Below, piece by piece: positions 19,440-27,103 of a stretch of DNA of 64,000 bases; positions within the stretch are counted from its first letter, which is position 1, and every line of letters starts with the position of its first letter. The DNA is taken from assembly GCA_963803015.1 (NCBI GenBank), contig CAWDKV010000003.1, positions 682,001 to 746,000 on the forward strand, in the 5' to 3' direction. Source of the stretch: Berkiella sp963803015. GTDB lineage: Bacteria; Pseudomonadota; Gammaproteobacteria; Berkiellales; Berkiellaceae. The notes under the pieces are model-generated. The model saw only the letters and a list, made by a program, of their open reading frames with translations. It was not told where the DNA came from and did not search any database. Made by a program: the position numbers and the translations under genes.

Positions 19440-19468
19440 TTGACATTTCTCTGTTATAGGAATAATAT
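19440..19468 (+). promoter_or_regulatory. Sigma-70-type promoter for small peptide gene
   Basis: TTGACA (19440-19445), 17-base spacer, TAATAT (19463-19468). Transcription would start near 19475, giving a 60-base leader before the ATG at 19535. Confidence 0.65.
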
Positions 19469-19534
19469 ACATATGTGCTGCAGCATAAATACGACAATCA
19501 AAGACCATTGTTTTTATATCTTGGAGTACAAACT

Positions 19535-19735
19535 ATGAAAAATTTAAACTTGAAAGATGTCCTTTTTGTTTCTGGTGGTACTGCGGATGAATCCGGCACA
19601 TACTTCGAGAGAATTAAAAGTGCTGCGGAAAAAGCCAAGTCAGATATCGATGATTTGGTGCAGAGTGCTTTGAATAAAGTCGGAATCGGGGCGAACAAAG
19701 CTGCCGATAAAATTAATGACATGATTGAACATTAA
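19535..19735 (+). CDS. Double-glycine leader peptide (bacteriocin/microcin-like precursor)
   Basis: 66-residue peptide. The N-terminus MKNLNLKDVLFVSGG fits the double-glycine leader consensus: GG at -2/-1, hydrophobic residues at -4 (Val), -7 (Val) and -12 (Leu), acidic at -8 (Asp). Cleavage after GG would release about 51 residues, Lys/Asp/Ala-rich, amphipathic helical and cysteine-free, ending DKINDMIEH. The ATG at 19535 has GGAG 9 bases upstream. Own promoter upstream and a clear terminator downstream make it a monocistronic unit. No C39-peptidase ABC exporter or immunity gene is adjacent, so the processing machinery must lie elsewhere if the prediction holds. It could instead be a small secreted signal or effector. 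Confidence 0.7.
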   Translation: MKNLNLKDVLFVSGGTADESGTYFERIKSAAEKAKSDIDDLVQSALNKVGIGANKAADKINDMIEH

Positions 19736-19754
19736 AAAATGGAATCATATGTCA

Positions 19755-19783
19755 AATGTGCTCAACGGTGAGCACATTTTTTT
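19755..19783 (+). terminator. Rho-independent terminator
   Basis: Perfect 10-bp stem AATGTGCTCA/TGAGCACATT (19755-19764, 19769-19778) with ACGG loop, followed by a T-run to 19783. Ends the small peptide transcript. Confidence 0.9.
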
Positions 19784-19928
19784 CTTTAAAAAAGCAATTA
19801 TTTCAAAAACCACTCAATATTTTAAAAATCAAGAAACAATTCCCATTTTAGCCTTAAATAACCAATAAGCTTAATCTCCTTCTTAACACCTGGGCTGAGA
19901 AGCAGATTAAGCTTTTAGATCTATCTGG

Positions 19929-20513
19929 CTATGCAAAACTATACTTCACGCCAACCATCATAGAGGCTGCCGAAGGAGCTGAATTAGCAACAGTTTTGTC
20001 CTTCCTTGAGAATTGGTTAGACAACGAAAGATTTACATTAAAGTTATCTGTAAGCGTGTAACCAACTCCGAGGGAGACTTCAGGAACTATTGCATTTTTT
20101 ATATGAGAAAATTGGAAGCCACTGATATCTGCAGAAGTCGATTGTCGAACATATGCAAATCCTGCTTTACCGAAGAAATTTAAATTGGATGATGTATAAA
20201 AATCGACAACCCCTAAAACATCCATACTCCATCTACTGAGATGACCTGGAGCATTAGGATGTAGGATATTTTTTTGGTTTTTAAAAGCCTGAGCTCCTGC
20301 TTCCATGCCTAATTGAAGATTGTCCGTAACACACCCTAAAAAGCCGCCTGAAATTCGGCCTGTTGGGCGCGTCTCATGTTTACCTTTAAAGAAATCGCTA
20401 TCGAGGTTAGAGGCGACTATACCACCCTGGATGTTGAGATAGGGCGCTCCATAAATTGCAGAGCTTAGGACTAGGGAAGACAGAAATAATACATTTTTTT
20501 GTGTATTTTTCAT
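19929..20513 (-). CDS. Outer-membrane beta-barrel protein
   Basis: 194 residues with a signal peptide (MKNTQKNVLFLSSLVLSSAIYG, cleavage after the AIYGA region) and alternating amphipathic strands typical of small 8-strand barrels (YLNIQGGIVAS, GRISGGFLGCV, LQLGMEAGAQA, FFGKAGFAYVR, VPEVSLGVGYTLTDNFNVNLSLSNQF), ending in SMMVGVKYSFA. Resembles OmpA-like transmembrane/opacity-type porin families by pattern; exact family not assigned. ATG at 20513 with a GGCGGTG site. Divergent from the large hypothetical gene at 20976. Confidence 0.8.
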   Translation of the reverse strand: MKNTQKNVLFLSSLVLSSAIYGAPYLNIQGGIVASNLDSDFFKGKHETRPTGRISGGFLGCVTDNLQLGMEAGAQAFKNQKNILHPNAPGHLSRWSMDVLGVVDFYTSSNLNFFGKAGFAYVRQSTSADISGFQFSHIKNAIVPEVSLGVGYTLTDNFNVNLSLSNQFSRKDKTVANSAPSAASMMVGVKYSFA

Positions 20514-20793
20514 GTTACACCGCCTTATTAATTAATAGTTAGAGCGAAGAGTCATTTAAATGAATGTGCGGTTAAATTAAAGTACTTCGTAAATTATGTT
20601 TAGTGGAAGTGACGTTTCGAAATGATAGTAACTGTATGTCATCTGTGATAAGTCTCCATATTTATTCAAATATAAAGATACTTAGGTCGGTTTTATTAAT
20701 TCTTGATGAGACACACTCAGCATGTACTTTTCGTAGCAAAATAGCAACTACATTCGAATTAAATCATAATATTGGATAACTGAAAAAGACATC

Positions 20794-20813
20794 TGCCAAT
20801 TACCTAATTGGCA
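20794..20813. promoter_or_regulatory. Palindrome, candidate operator
   Basis: TGCCAATTA-CC-TAATTGGCA: perfect 9-bp arms with a 2-base centre. It lies 67 bases upstream of the -35 for the rightward gene and about 280 bases from the barrel gene start. The symmetry suits a dimeric regulator. Confidence 0.5.
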
Positions 20814-20879
20814 CTATCCTGAAAAAAGTACTCATCAGATCAATTCGTGATAACCACACAAAAATTATAATAAATTTGC

Positions 20880-20908
20880 TTGTCAGCCTGGGTAATAGCG
20901 TGTATAGC
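20880..20908 (+). promoter_or_regulatory. Sigma-70-type promoter
   Basis: TTGTCA (20880-20885), 17-base spacer, TATAGC (20903-20908), about 60 bases before the ATG at 20976. Confidence 0.5.
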
Positions 20909-20975
20909 CCCTGAAACTTTTTGCAATAAAAGTTAGTCTGAGTAAAATCAAGTAGATAAAAAATAGGAGGTGGTT

Positions 20976-22790
20976 ATGCCATTATTTGGGGAGCTTTCCA
21001 CAGAAGAATTTGATGCAAAAATCAAAGCGCGCTTAAATAAACCAACTGACTGTGAGCCTATAAATTATTATTTTTTACTCATACAACCTGCGCAAAATAA
21101 ACCTCTAAACTTAAAAAAAAATTATAAGCAAAACGTCAACAATCCTGGACTATATACTGCTTACGATAAATCATTGAAGCAGCAAGTTCAATTGATAGAG
21201 CAAGCACGAAGAAAATTAAATGCAAATCAAGTGTGGCCAGATGCAGCATATGAGCATGATGATGCTTCGCTCAAAATGCATGTGAGTATTAATAATCTTG
21301 GCAATTTGGATGATAACATTGTATTGGGGCTAATTGAGTTACTAATCAAAGAGGCTCAAGATCCAAACAATAATCTGGGTATGCGATTTAAGAGTGTTTA
21401 CCCTGACACTAGCAGTACGCAACCCCGTTTTGCACTAAATGATCAATTTACTATTTATTTCGATAAATATTCCTCAATAGCAGATATGATCCGCTTGGGA
21501 GAAAAAATTGAAGCCTACCTCAAACAGAATAATATACCTGAGAATGCTCAGCCACGGGGAGAAAAGGATAAATTTGGCTTAAATTCTTTTGTCTCATTGC
21601 GATTTGATAGCAACAGATTAAACCAACAGTACGGTCTTTTTCATTTTTTTGATTTAGAATTGGAGAAATTCTTTAGCAGTCATAAAGACTTAGGACAGCT
21701 AGAAAATATTCCTTTATGTGCTTTTGAGGTAGCATTTAATAATATTATTATCTCAAGAGACATCAATAATTTAAGAGCGGGACTAAATGCGGAGCAAGGG
21801 TTAAACGCTGATGATAGTAGAAAAGTGCAAGAACAATTCGAGCAAATGCTTAGAAATCCAAAAGAATTTATGAATCCGCCTAGGCAGGGTGTGCCGGATC
21901 AAGCGGCATTAGATGTCGAGTTAGCTGTGTTAAAAAATTTAGGTGATTTATCCAGAAAAATAAACGAGATAAAACTTGATTTAGGGGGCCATATGCCCAA
22001 AGAACAACTCGATACTTTAATTAGAGAAAAATTGGATTTTCTCCAAAAATTAAGTGGCAATAATGATATAAGAAGAGCAGCAATGAAAAATAACGCGAAT
22101 GATTATCTTAATTTTCAAGCACTCATTGCTGAAAAAGTAGTACAGCTTCAGCAACATCAACAAAGACAACATGATGTTATTCCTGAAGTTCAGGTTCCTA
22201 GTGTACATTTGGTGAGAAAACAAGATAGAGCCGCACAACCATTAGATAATTTCTTACAGGAGTTGAAAGCTGAAGCAGAAAAAGAAAAAGAAAAAGAAAA
22301 AGTAAAAACTAATCCACAGGGCATTAAGGCTCTTCAATTCATAGAAAAAGCGCTGCCCAAATTAGTTAAGTCGAGCGCATCTAACGCAAACACAGCTGTG
22401 ACACTCTATCGCACTGATGAAAACCAATTGGCAGTTAAATTTGACACAAAAGAAATGCGTGATCAATTTATTAAAGTTGTATGGCCTGATGCCAACAAGC
22501 GTCCTAAAACGCCGGTAGGAAATGACACCGTTTTATTGATTGATGGACAAATTTCTTTGAATCTAAAATCCAGAAAAGAACAATTTTCTGTAGAATTCCA
22601 AGACATTGTGCAACGAGATAAATTTAATGAGTATCTGGGGTTGAATAATTTTAAGCATCATATCAATAATAGCCCTGCGCTTCCATTTATTCATTTTCAA
22701 GGTGAAAACATATTAGTGAAAGGTCAGAGCATTCAAACACAACTATCTGAAAATTTTCACAAGAATAAGAAAAAACCACAACTTGGTTAA
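20976..22790 (+). CDS. Large hypothetical protein, effector-like
   Basis: 604-residue protein, family not recognised. ATG at 20976 with a perfect AGGAGG 5 bases upstream (20965-20970). No signal peptide or membrane segment; overall Asn/Gln/Lys-rich. The N-terminal half is globular (FGELSTEEFDAKIKARLN onward). A Gln/His-rich stretch (about 390-405), then a short Lys-Glu repeat (AEAEKEKEKEKVK, near 430), separate it from a C-terminal domain. The tail is basic (ENFHKNKKKPQLG). Long, hydrophilic, leaderless and flanked by effector-like genes, it is a reasonable secretion-substrate candidate, but no activity can be proposed. Confidence 0.82.
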   Translation: MPLFGELSTEEFDAKIKARLNKPTDCEPINYYFLLIQPAQNKPLNLKKNYKQNVNNPGLYTAYDKSLKQQVQLIEQARRKLNANQVWPDAAYEHDDASLKMHVSINNLGNLDDNIVLGLIELLIKEAQDPNNNLGMRFKSVYPDTSSTQPRFALNDQFTIYFDKYSSIADMIRLGEKIEAYLKQNNIPENAQPRGEKDKFGLNSFVSLRFDSNRLNQQYGLFHFFDLELEKFFSSHKDLGQLENIPLCAFEVAFNNIIISRDINNLRAGLNAEQGLNADDSRKVQEQFEQMLRNPKEFMNPPRQGVPDQAALDVELAVLKNLGDLSRKINEIKLDLGGHMPKEQLDTLIREKLDFLQKLSGNNDIRRAAMKNNANDYLNFQALIAEKVVQLQQHQQRQHDVIPEVQVPSVHLVRKQDRAAQPLDNFLQELKAEAEKEKEKEKVKTNPQGIKALQFIEKALPKLVKSSASNANTAVTLYRTDENQLAVKFDTKEMRDQFIKVVWPDANKRPKTPVGNDTVLLIDGQISLNLKSRKEQFSVEFQDIVQRDKFNEYLGLNNFKHHINNSPALPFIHFQGENILVKGQSIQTQLSENFHKNKKKPQLG

Positions 22791-22854
22791 CGAGTTTTTT
22801 TCAATCAAGCCGAAATGATGATGAGAAGATACTACGCACCTACTCTGCAAAATT

Positions 22855-24261
22855 TTATGGTTTCATTCTCGGGTTTGCTTTTGCATAGGCCTTATTTTTT
22901 CGTTCAAATTCTTTTTGGGTAATCATATCTTCAATAGTTTGCACATAACCTCTAACTTTATAATTTACGTCTGGTCTGTCCCTAAATGCTCTGAAATCAA
23001 ATCCTTGCAGTAAATCAATTTTTACTTTCTTACTCTCTGCTTCAAAAGCGGTTTGAATCAAATCGTCAATTATCATAATAATCTCTATATCTACAGAATT
23101 TATCGCAGAAAGTAAGCAATTACCCCCATTGGCGAGTTTTGCCAAAATATTTGCTTTGGCGACGGTTAAATCCATTTTCAAAATGGTAACGACACTGTTG
23201 AGATTAGCTTTATCCTTCCCCGCAATAGCGCCAGCTAAAGTTAAAGGACTCAATCTTTTTAGATTGGATAGCAAAATTTCCGTATCACCTTGCATTTGGA
23301 ATAAAGTTAATACATTGTTTATAGTGCTAGGATTTCGAGTTGCCAGCGCGTGTGATAAAACTCCGATGCCATCCTCTGTACGATTGTTAAGATTTGCCGA
23401 CAAAGCCGCTTGATTTCTTGGCTCTTGCAAAAGGGCAATGACTTTTTGTATTAAAAGTGTGTGCCCTGTTATTAATGTATGTTGTAAAAGCATAAAACCT
23501 TGCTTGGTTCGAGAGAGGAGATTTCGTTGTAGACTACTTTCATAGCCTTTAGTTTGTAATAAAGATAAAACATCGCTAAAAATTGCTTCATCTCCACTTG
23601 CGGCTGCTTGTGATAGAATGCTAAAGCCATCATTAGTTGTATTATTTAGATTGTCATATAAAGCTGTTTCATTCCCAGGTTCTTGTAATAATGCCACGAC
23701 TTTTCTAGCTCTATACGGACTTCTTGAAATAATAGCTTGCGATAGAACTAAAAAGCCATTGCAGGTTTTGCTTTTAAGATTTATTTGCAAAGCTGTTTCA
23801 TTCCCTGGCATTTTCAATAAGGCAATAATTTTATCTACATTGCTGTCGCAGGTATATACAGTTGCATGCAAGAGTGTAAAACCTTCGTTAGTAACGGCCA
23901 TCAAAACGTCTTTAATCCTTTCAAGAAACCTTGCTCTAAATGTAGAGAACAAGACTTCCCAAAGATCGGTGGAAATTTCTTCTGCCCATTTACTGTTATC
24001 AGTTTGAATCTTAAAAGGCAGAATTAATGCATCATAAAAAGCAGTACATCCATGTTCACTAGCCTCTAACAAAACCGCGACAGAGCACTTTTTTATGATT
24101 TGATAAAGTGCTTGCACCGAACGATTCAATTCCTCTTTTGTGGAGGCTTGGCATGCTTGCATAATATGCGTATGAGCCTTTTGAGCAACTGGACTACGTT
24201 TTTTAGCAACCGGTGCTTGTGACTGGGCTTTATGACCATTGGGAGCTCGAAATAAAAGCAT
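22855..24261 (-). CDS. Repeat protein with five 43-residue ankyrin-like units
   Basis: 468-residue protein dominated by tandem repeats. The pattern GF..LS.A......A..VV.LLQ.PGNETAL..NL...T recurs at an exact 43-residue period (Gly-Phe/Ile at 126, 169, 212, 255 and 298), with a more degenerate sixth unit. The form is close to, but longer than, the 33-residue ankyrin repeat, so an alpha-solenoid protein-binding scaffold is expected. The N-terminus is basic and Ala/Pro-rich. The last 80 residues contain a charged helix (EDMITQKEFERKNKAYAK). ATG at 24261. An effector-like adaptor role is inferred from the repeat type and neighbourhood. Confidence 0.85.
   Translation of the reverse strand: MLLFRAPNGHKAQSQAPVAKKRSPVAQKAHTHIMQACQASTKEELNRSVQALYQIIKKCSVAVLLEASEHGCTAFYDALILPFKIQTDNSKWAEEISTDLWEVLFSTFRARFLERIKDVLMAVTNEGFTLLHATVYTCDSNVDKIIALLKMPGNETALQINLKSKTCNGFLVLSQAIISRSPYRARKVVALLQEPGNETALYDNLNNTTNDGFSILSQAAASGDEAIFSDVLSLLQTKGYESSLQRNLLSRTKQGFMLLQHTLITGHTLLIQKVIALLQEPRNQAALSANLNNRTEDGIGVLSHALATRNPSTINNVLTLFQMQGDTEILLSNLKRLSPLTLAGAIAGKDKANLNSVVTILKMDLTVAKANILAKLANGGNCLLSAINSVDIEIIMIIDDLIQTAFEAESKKVKIDLLQGFDFRAFRDRPDVNYKVRGYVQTIEDMITQKEFERKNKAYAKANPRMKP
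23272..23916 (-). repeat. Intragenic 43-residue tandem repeats
   Basis: Five units covering residues about 116-330 of the solenoid protein. Conserved elements are LLQEPGNETAL, the following NL..RT, and GF.(L/V)LSQA. Units differ in DNA sequence, so recent slippage is not implied. Confidence 0.75.
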
Positions 24262-24311
24262 AGTGTTACCTGCTAATTACTATAAATGAATAATCCAATT
24301 TAGTTTGCCAG

Positions 24312-24341
24312 ATTATACCAAATATAACTAACGAGTCGCAA
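24312..24341 (-). promoter_or_regulatory. Extended -10 promoter for repeat-protein gene
   Basis: Read leftward: TTGCGA, 18-base spacer ending TGG, then TATAAT (24317-24312). The TGn before a perfect -10 makes this a good promoter. The leader would be about 43 bases. Confidence 0.55.
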
Positions 24342-24606
24342 TTATATCAGCCTCATGGTAGGCGCTTTATTGGAATGAATTTGCAATGCTAAATTTTTTT
24401 GATAAAAAAGCGAGCGAAGTATGGATAGATGATGATCTTTAAATTAATGGCTGCTTAAACGTAGTAATTATTGTGTATGGCTCCGTATAGTTGGCTCTTG
24501 AAAATAAAAATTGAAGCGCCACAAATCGTATATAAATTGCCGAAGTATCGCCTCAAAATGTGCTGTAGTCGACTTGGCCACTAATTTAGTTTGAAAAATT
24601 AATACG

Positions 24607-24635
24607 TTGATTTCAATGGAAATAGTTATTATTAT
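24607..24635 (+). promoter_or_regulatory. Candidate promoter
   Basis: TTGATT (24607-24612), 17-base spacer, TATTAT (24630-24635), about 45 bases upstream of the ATG at 24689. Confidence 0.4.
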
Positions 24636-24688
24636 ATCCAGTCCGTAATAACGTAAGTAACTAAATAAATAAATAAAGAGGTGTGCTG

Positions 24689-25129
24689 ATGAAGCCAGGT
24701 CCAAAACCGAAGGCGACAACAAGAGGAGCCGAGGGAGTTGATCTAAGACGAAGGGTTCTAACGAGTGAATATAAGAAACGAGAGAACGCGACAGAAGTGC
24801 AAAAATTTACAGAATTTATGACAGCCCTTGATAGCGGGCAGGTGGCTGTTACTATTGCGCTAATCTTGCGATTGTCCTCTGATGAAAAGGCGAGATTTGA
24901 TCAATTTGCGAAGGAATGGACGAGAAAGAAGTTAGAGAACGTGACCTCTCAATTGGCTGCACAAGGCCCGGGTCGAGTACAAATCATCTGTGAACAAAGT
25001 AGCCCAGGTTTCCGCAGAAGTACCCGTATGTTAGATTTAGCCGCAGTTGATTCTATGGAGGAAACTCAAGCAGTGGAAAATCCTTTCCCCATAGATATTC
25101 ATTCAACAAGCCCTTCTTTTTCTGTCTAA
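24689..25129 (+). CDS. Small basic hypothetical protein
   Basis: 146-residue protein, family unknown. The ATG at 24689 (MKPGPKPKATTRG) is preferred over a GTG at 24683 because AGAGG lies about 8 bases upstream. The N-terminal 50 residues are strongly basic (RRRVLTSEYKKRENAT). Residues 55-95 look like an amphipathic helix pair (LILRLSSDEKARFDQFAKEW). The C-terminus turns acidic and Ser/Pro-rich. The basic N-terminus could bind nucleic acid, but no known motif is present. Confidence 0.7.
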   Translation: MKPGPKPKATTRGAEGVDLRRRVLTSEYKKRENATEVQKFTEFMTALDSGQVAVTIALILRLSSDEKARFDQFAKEWTRKKLENVTSQLAAQGPGRVQIICEQSSPGFRRSTRMLDLAAVDSMEETQAVENPFPIDIHSTSPSFSV

Positions 25130-25160
25130 AAAATAAATCAAGGATGATTTATTTTCTATT

Positions 25161-25697
25161 TTATGATACTTGGCGCAGCCAAGCGTCTTCATCATACCAA
25201 CCCGTAGCATGAATAATTTGACCGTTTTCAATTTCAAAACAATTGAGCGCTGATAGTTTATAGGTTTGCCCTTTGGCTGGGATCTGTGATGCATCGGTGA
25301 GAATATATTTACCTCTCACGTTAAATTTGACGGCAACATAACGGGCATCATCACTTACCATAAAAATGAGATCATGGACATGTTCATCATAGTGTTTTTT
25401 ATTTGTTGTAATATGATCTATAAATGCGTCTTTACCCGAAATGATACCGCCATGGTTAATTTCATGAGAAATGTCCTTGGAAATAAGGAGAAATAATTTA
25501 TCTAATTCCGAAGCGTTAAAATACTGATAAAAATGGGCTGCTATTTTTTGAGATTCTGCTCTAGACATCATTTTTTTTCCTTGGGCAATGCCACCATTGG
25601 GTATTATTTCTTTATCTTTAGCTGCTATGGTGAATGAACTCACCATAAGGGTTATAGCTAAAGCAAAGTGGAAGCATGATTTAGTTAATCTATCCAT
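25161..25697 (-). CDS. Exported NTF2-like (SnoaL-type) protein
   Basis: 178 residues: signal peptide (MDRLTKSCFHFALAITLMVSSFTIAA) followed by an NTF2/SnoaL-like alpha+beta domain (AAHFYQYFNASELDKLFLL, GKDAFIDHI, VAVKFNVRGKYI, LNCFEIENGQIIHATGWYDEDAW). Proteins of this fold bind small hydrophobic ligands or act as isomerases/hydrolases; the ligand is unknown. The ATG at 25697 has AGGA 8 bases upstream and is preferred to a GTG two codons earlier. Periplasmic location expected. Convergent with its left neighbour; divergent from the peroxiredoxin gene. Confidence 0.78.
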   Translation of the reverse strand: MDRLTKSCFHFALAITLMVSSFTIAAKDKEIIPNGGIAQGKKMMSRAESQKIAAHFYQYFNASELDKLFLLISKDISHEINHGGIISGKDAFIDHITTNKKHYDEHVHDLIFMVSDDARYVAVKFNVRGKYILTDASQIPAKGQTYKLSALNCFEIENGQIIHATGWYDEDAWLRQVS

Positions 25698-25921
25698 TAT
25701 CACATCCTATAAAAATTCTGACCAGTATAACAATTTTCGGGGCATCATTACTAGGGAGGAAATCTGGAGAAACGTGTGGATGCGCCCTGTCAAGAATTTA
25801 CTAGGACATCATATAATAGAGGAATATTGGTATATAATTAAAATCATATCCGCCGAGGGTTGGCGTGAAATAATGTGATATTCACTGATTTTATCAATAG
25901 TTAATCAAAAGGGGCCGATTT

Positions 25922-26389
25922 ATGTCAAAACTATTATCACCTAAAATACCAGCTCCTGATTTCACATTACGTGTAACCGCTGATCAAGCATTATCCTTGA
26001 GTGAGCTTAAAGGAAAACCCGTTATTATCGCTTTTTATCCTGCTGATTGGAGTCCAGTCTGTGGTGATCAGATGGGGCTATTAAATGAAGTGCTGCCTGA
26101 GTTTCACAAATACGGCGCGGAACTTTTGGGTATTTCTGTTGATGGTGTCTGGAGTCATAGTGCATTTGTTGCTCACCGAAAGCTGCATTTTCCTTTGCTT
26201 GCAGATTTTGAACCTAAGGGAGCTGTTGCAAAGCAATATGGCGCATATAGAGATAAAGACGGTTGTTGTGAGCGAGCTTTATTCGTGATTGATAAAAATG
26301 GTCTTATTGCATGGAGCTATCTTTCTCCAATAGCAGAAAATCCAGGAGCGGATGGTATCCTCGATGCGTTGGATGAGCTACCTAAATAG
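25922..26389 (+). CDS. Peroxiredoxin (AhpC/TSA family)
   Basis: 155-residue thiol peroxidase that reduces hydroperoxides. The N-terminal thioredoxin-fold domain carries PADWSPVCGDQ, with peroxidatic Cys47 and the upstream Pro/Thr-like environment typical of the family. Cys115 and Cys116 (DGCCERALFVID) could supply a resolving cysteine. Full length, cytoplasmic. Followed 10 bases later by a DsbA-like thioredoxin-fold gene, and the pair is probably one redox operon. Confidence 0.92.
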   Translation: MSKLLSPKIPAPDFTLRVTADQALSLSELKGKPVIIAFYPADWSPVCGDQMGLLNEVLPEFHKYGAELLGISVDGVWSHSAFVAHRKLHFPLLADFEPKGAVAKQYGAYRDKDGCCERALFVIDKNGLIAWSYLSPIAENPGADGILDALDELPK

Positions 26390-26399
26390 GAGAGTAAAC

Positions 26400-26924
26400 A
26401 TGTCTATTTTAAAAATTCCCGTTACGGTGGAAGATCATATTCAAGGAGACAAAAATGCTCCTCTTACACTGGTAGAATATGGTGATTATGAGTGCCCTTA
26501 CTGTGGGGCGGCATACCCGATTGTAAAACAGATCCAAAAACATTTTGGAAAGCGTCTCAGATTTATATTCCGGAATTTCCCCCTAGTTGAAAGTCACCCT
26601 CATGCAGGAATCGCGGCGATGACGGCAGAGTTTGCAGCAACGCATAATAAATTTTGGGAAATGCACGATATTTTATATGAGAACCAGGAAGCTTTGGATT
26701 TGCCAGATTTGCTTCTTTATGCTAAATCACTTGGATTACCTGAGGCATCCCTTCAGCATGCTATCCAAAATCAAATATTCGCAGATAAAATAAAGAAAGA
26801 CTTTTTGGGCGGCGTTCGAAGCGGCGTTAATGGTACCCCTGGATTCTTTATTAATGGAAATTTCTACAAAGGTTCTTTTGAATATGAAGATCTTCTCGCT
26901 GCTCTCACTCTAGCGCAAGAATAA
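26400..26924 (+). CDS. DsbA/FrnE-like thioredoxin-fold oxidoreductase
   Basis: 174-residue DsbA-family protein with CPYC active site (Cys32, Cys35 in YECPYCGAAY), intervening helical domain, and the cis-proline loop GVNGTPGFFING. No signal peptide, so a cytoplasmic member is likely rather than periplasmic DsbA. The ATG at 26400 follows GGAG and matches family N-termini (MSILKIPVTVEDHIQG); an upstream in-frame ATG at 26352 overlaps the peroxiredoxin gene. Likely partner of the preceding peroxiredoxin in thiol homeostasis (inference from adjacency). Confidence 0.9.
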   Translation: MSILKIPVTVEDHIQGDKNAPLTLVEYGDYECPYCGAAYPIVKQIQKHFGKRLRFIFRNFPLVESHPHAGIAAMTAEFAATHNKFWEMHDILYENQEALDLPDLLLYAKSLGLPEASLQHAIQNQIFADKIKKDFLGGVRSGVNGTPGFFINGNFYKGSFEYEDLLAALTLAQE

Positions 26925-26945
26925 AATCTATGCCCACTGAGTGAG

Positions 26946-26962
26946 ATGAGAGGGGCTCTCAT
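26946..26962. terminator. Stem-loop after redox operon
   Basis: ATGAGAG/CTCTCAT (26946-26952, 26956-26962) around GGG. No T-run follows, so either a processing/stability hairpin or a weak terminator. Confidence 0.35.
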
Positions 26963-27103
26963 GATCTGCCTCACCCAAATATCCACGCACTCACACTTGT
27001 AATTTATGCTCTATCCTTTTTATCAGCTTGGTATTTTCCACTCTTCAGAAAAATTAAAGAGAGTCGAATACGCTTAAGATAGCTTTAAAAGTGAGAATTA
27101 AAT

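Larger units (their letters stand above)
20514..20975. other. Long divergent intergenic region
   Basis: About 460 bases between divergent genes. It holds a 20-bp palindrome (20794-20813) and a sigma-70-like promoter (20880-20908) for the rightward gene. No convincing leftward promoter for the barrel gene and no RNA gene seen. Confidence 0.6.
24262..24688. other. Divergent intergenic region with two promoters
   Basis: About 430 AT-rich bases carrying a leftward promoter (24312-24341) and a rightward promoter (24607-24635). A short TAAA run lies at about 24662-24677, just before the rightward gene. No RNA gene seen. Confidence 0.5.

Noticed and set aside
19473..19538. 21-codon frame (starting MCCSINTT) whose stop overlaps the peptide start
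   Set aside because: The predicted transcription start lies at about 19475, after this ATG, so it is probably not in the mRNA.
23618..24007. 129-codon plus-strand frame with repeats in the solenoid gene
   Set aside because: Its apparent repeats mirror the 43-residue repeats of the real minus-strand gene.
24662..24677. TAAA tandem run before the basic hypothetical gene
   Set aside because: Only about four copies; likely ordinary AT-rich upstream sequence, not a phase-variation tract.
24468..24722. Minus-strand frame with a Leu/Tyr/Ile-rich segment in the intergenic gap
   Set aside because: Runs into the start of the gene at 24689, lacks a ribosome site, and the hydrophobicity comes from AT-rich DNA.
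25588..25878. 96-codon plus-strand frame spanning the peroxiredoxin upstream region
   Set aside because: Mostly antisense to the NTF2-like gene, with no recognisable features.
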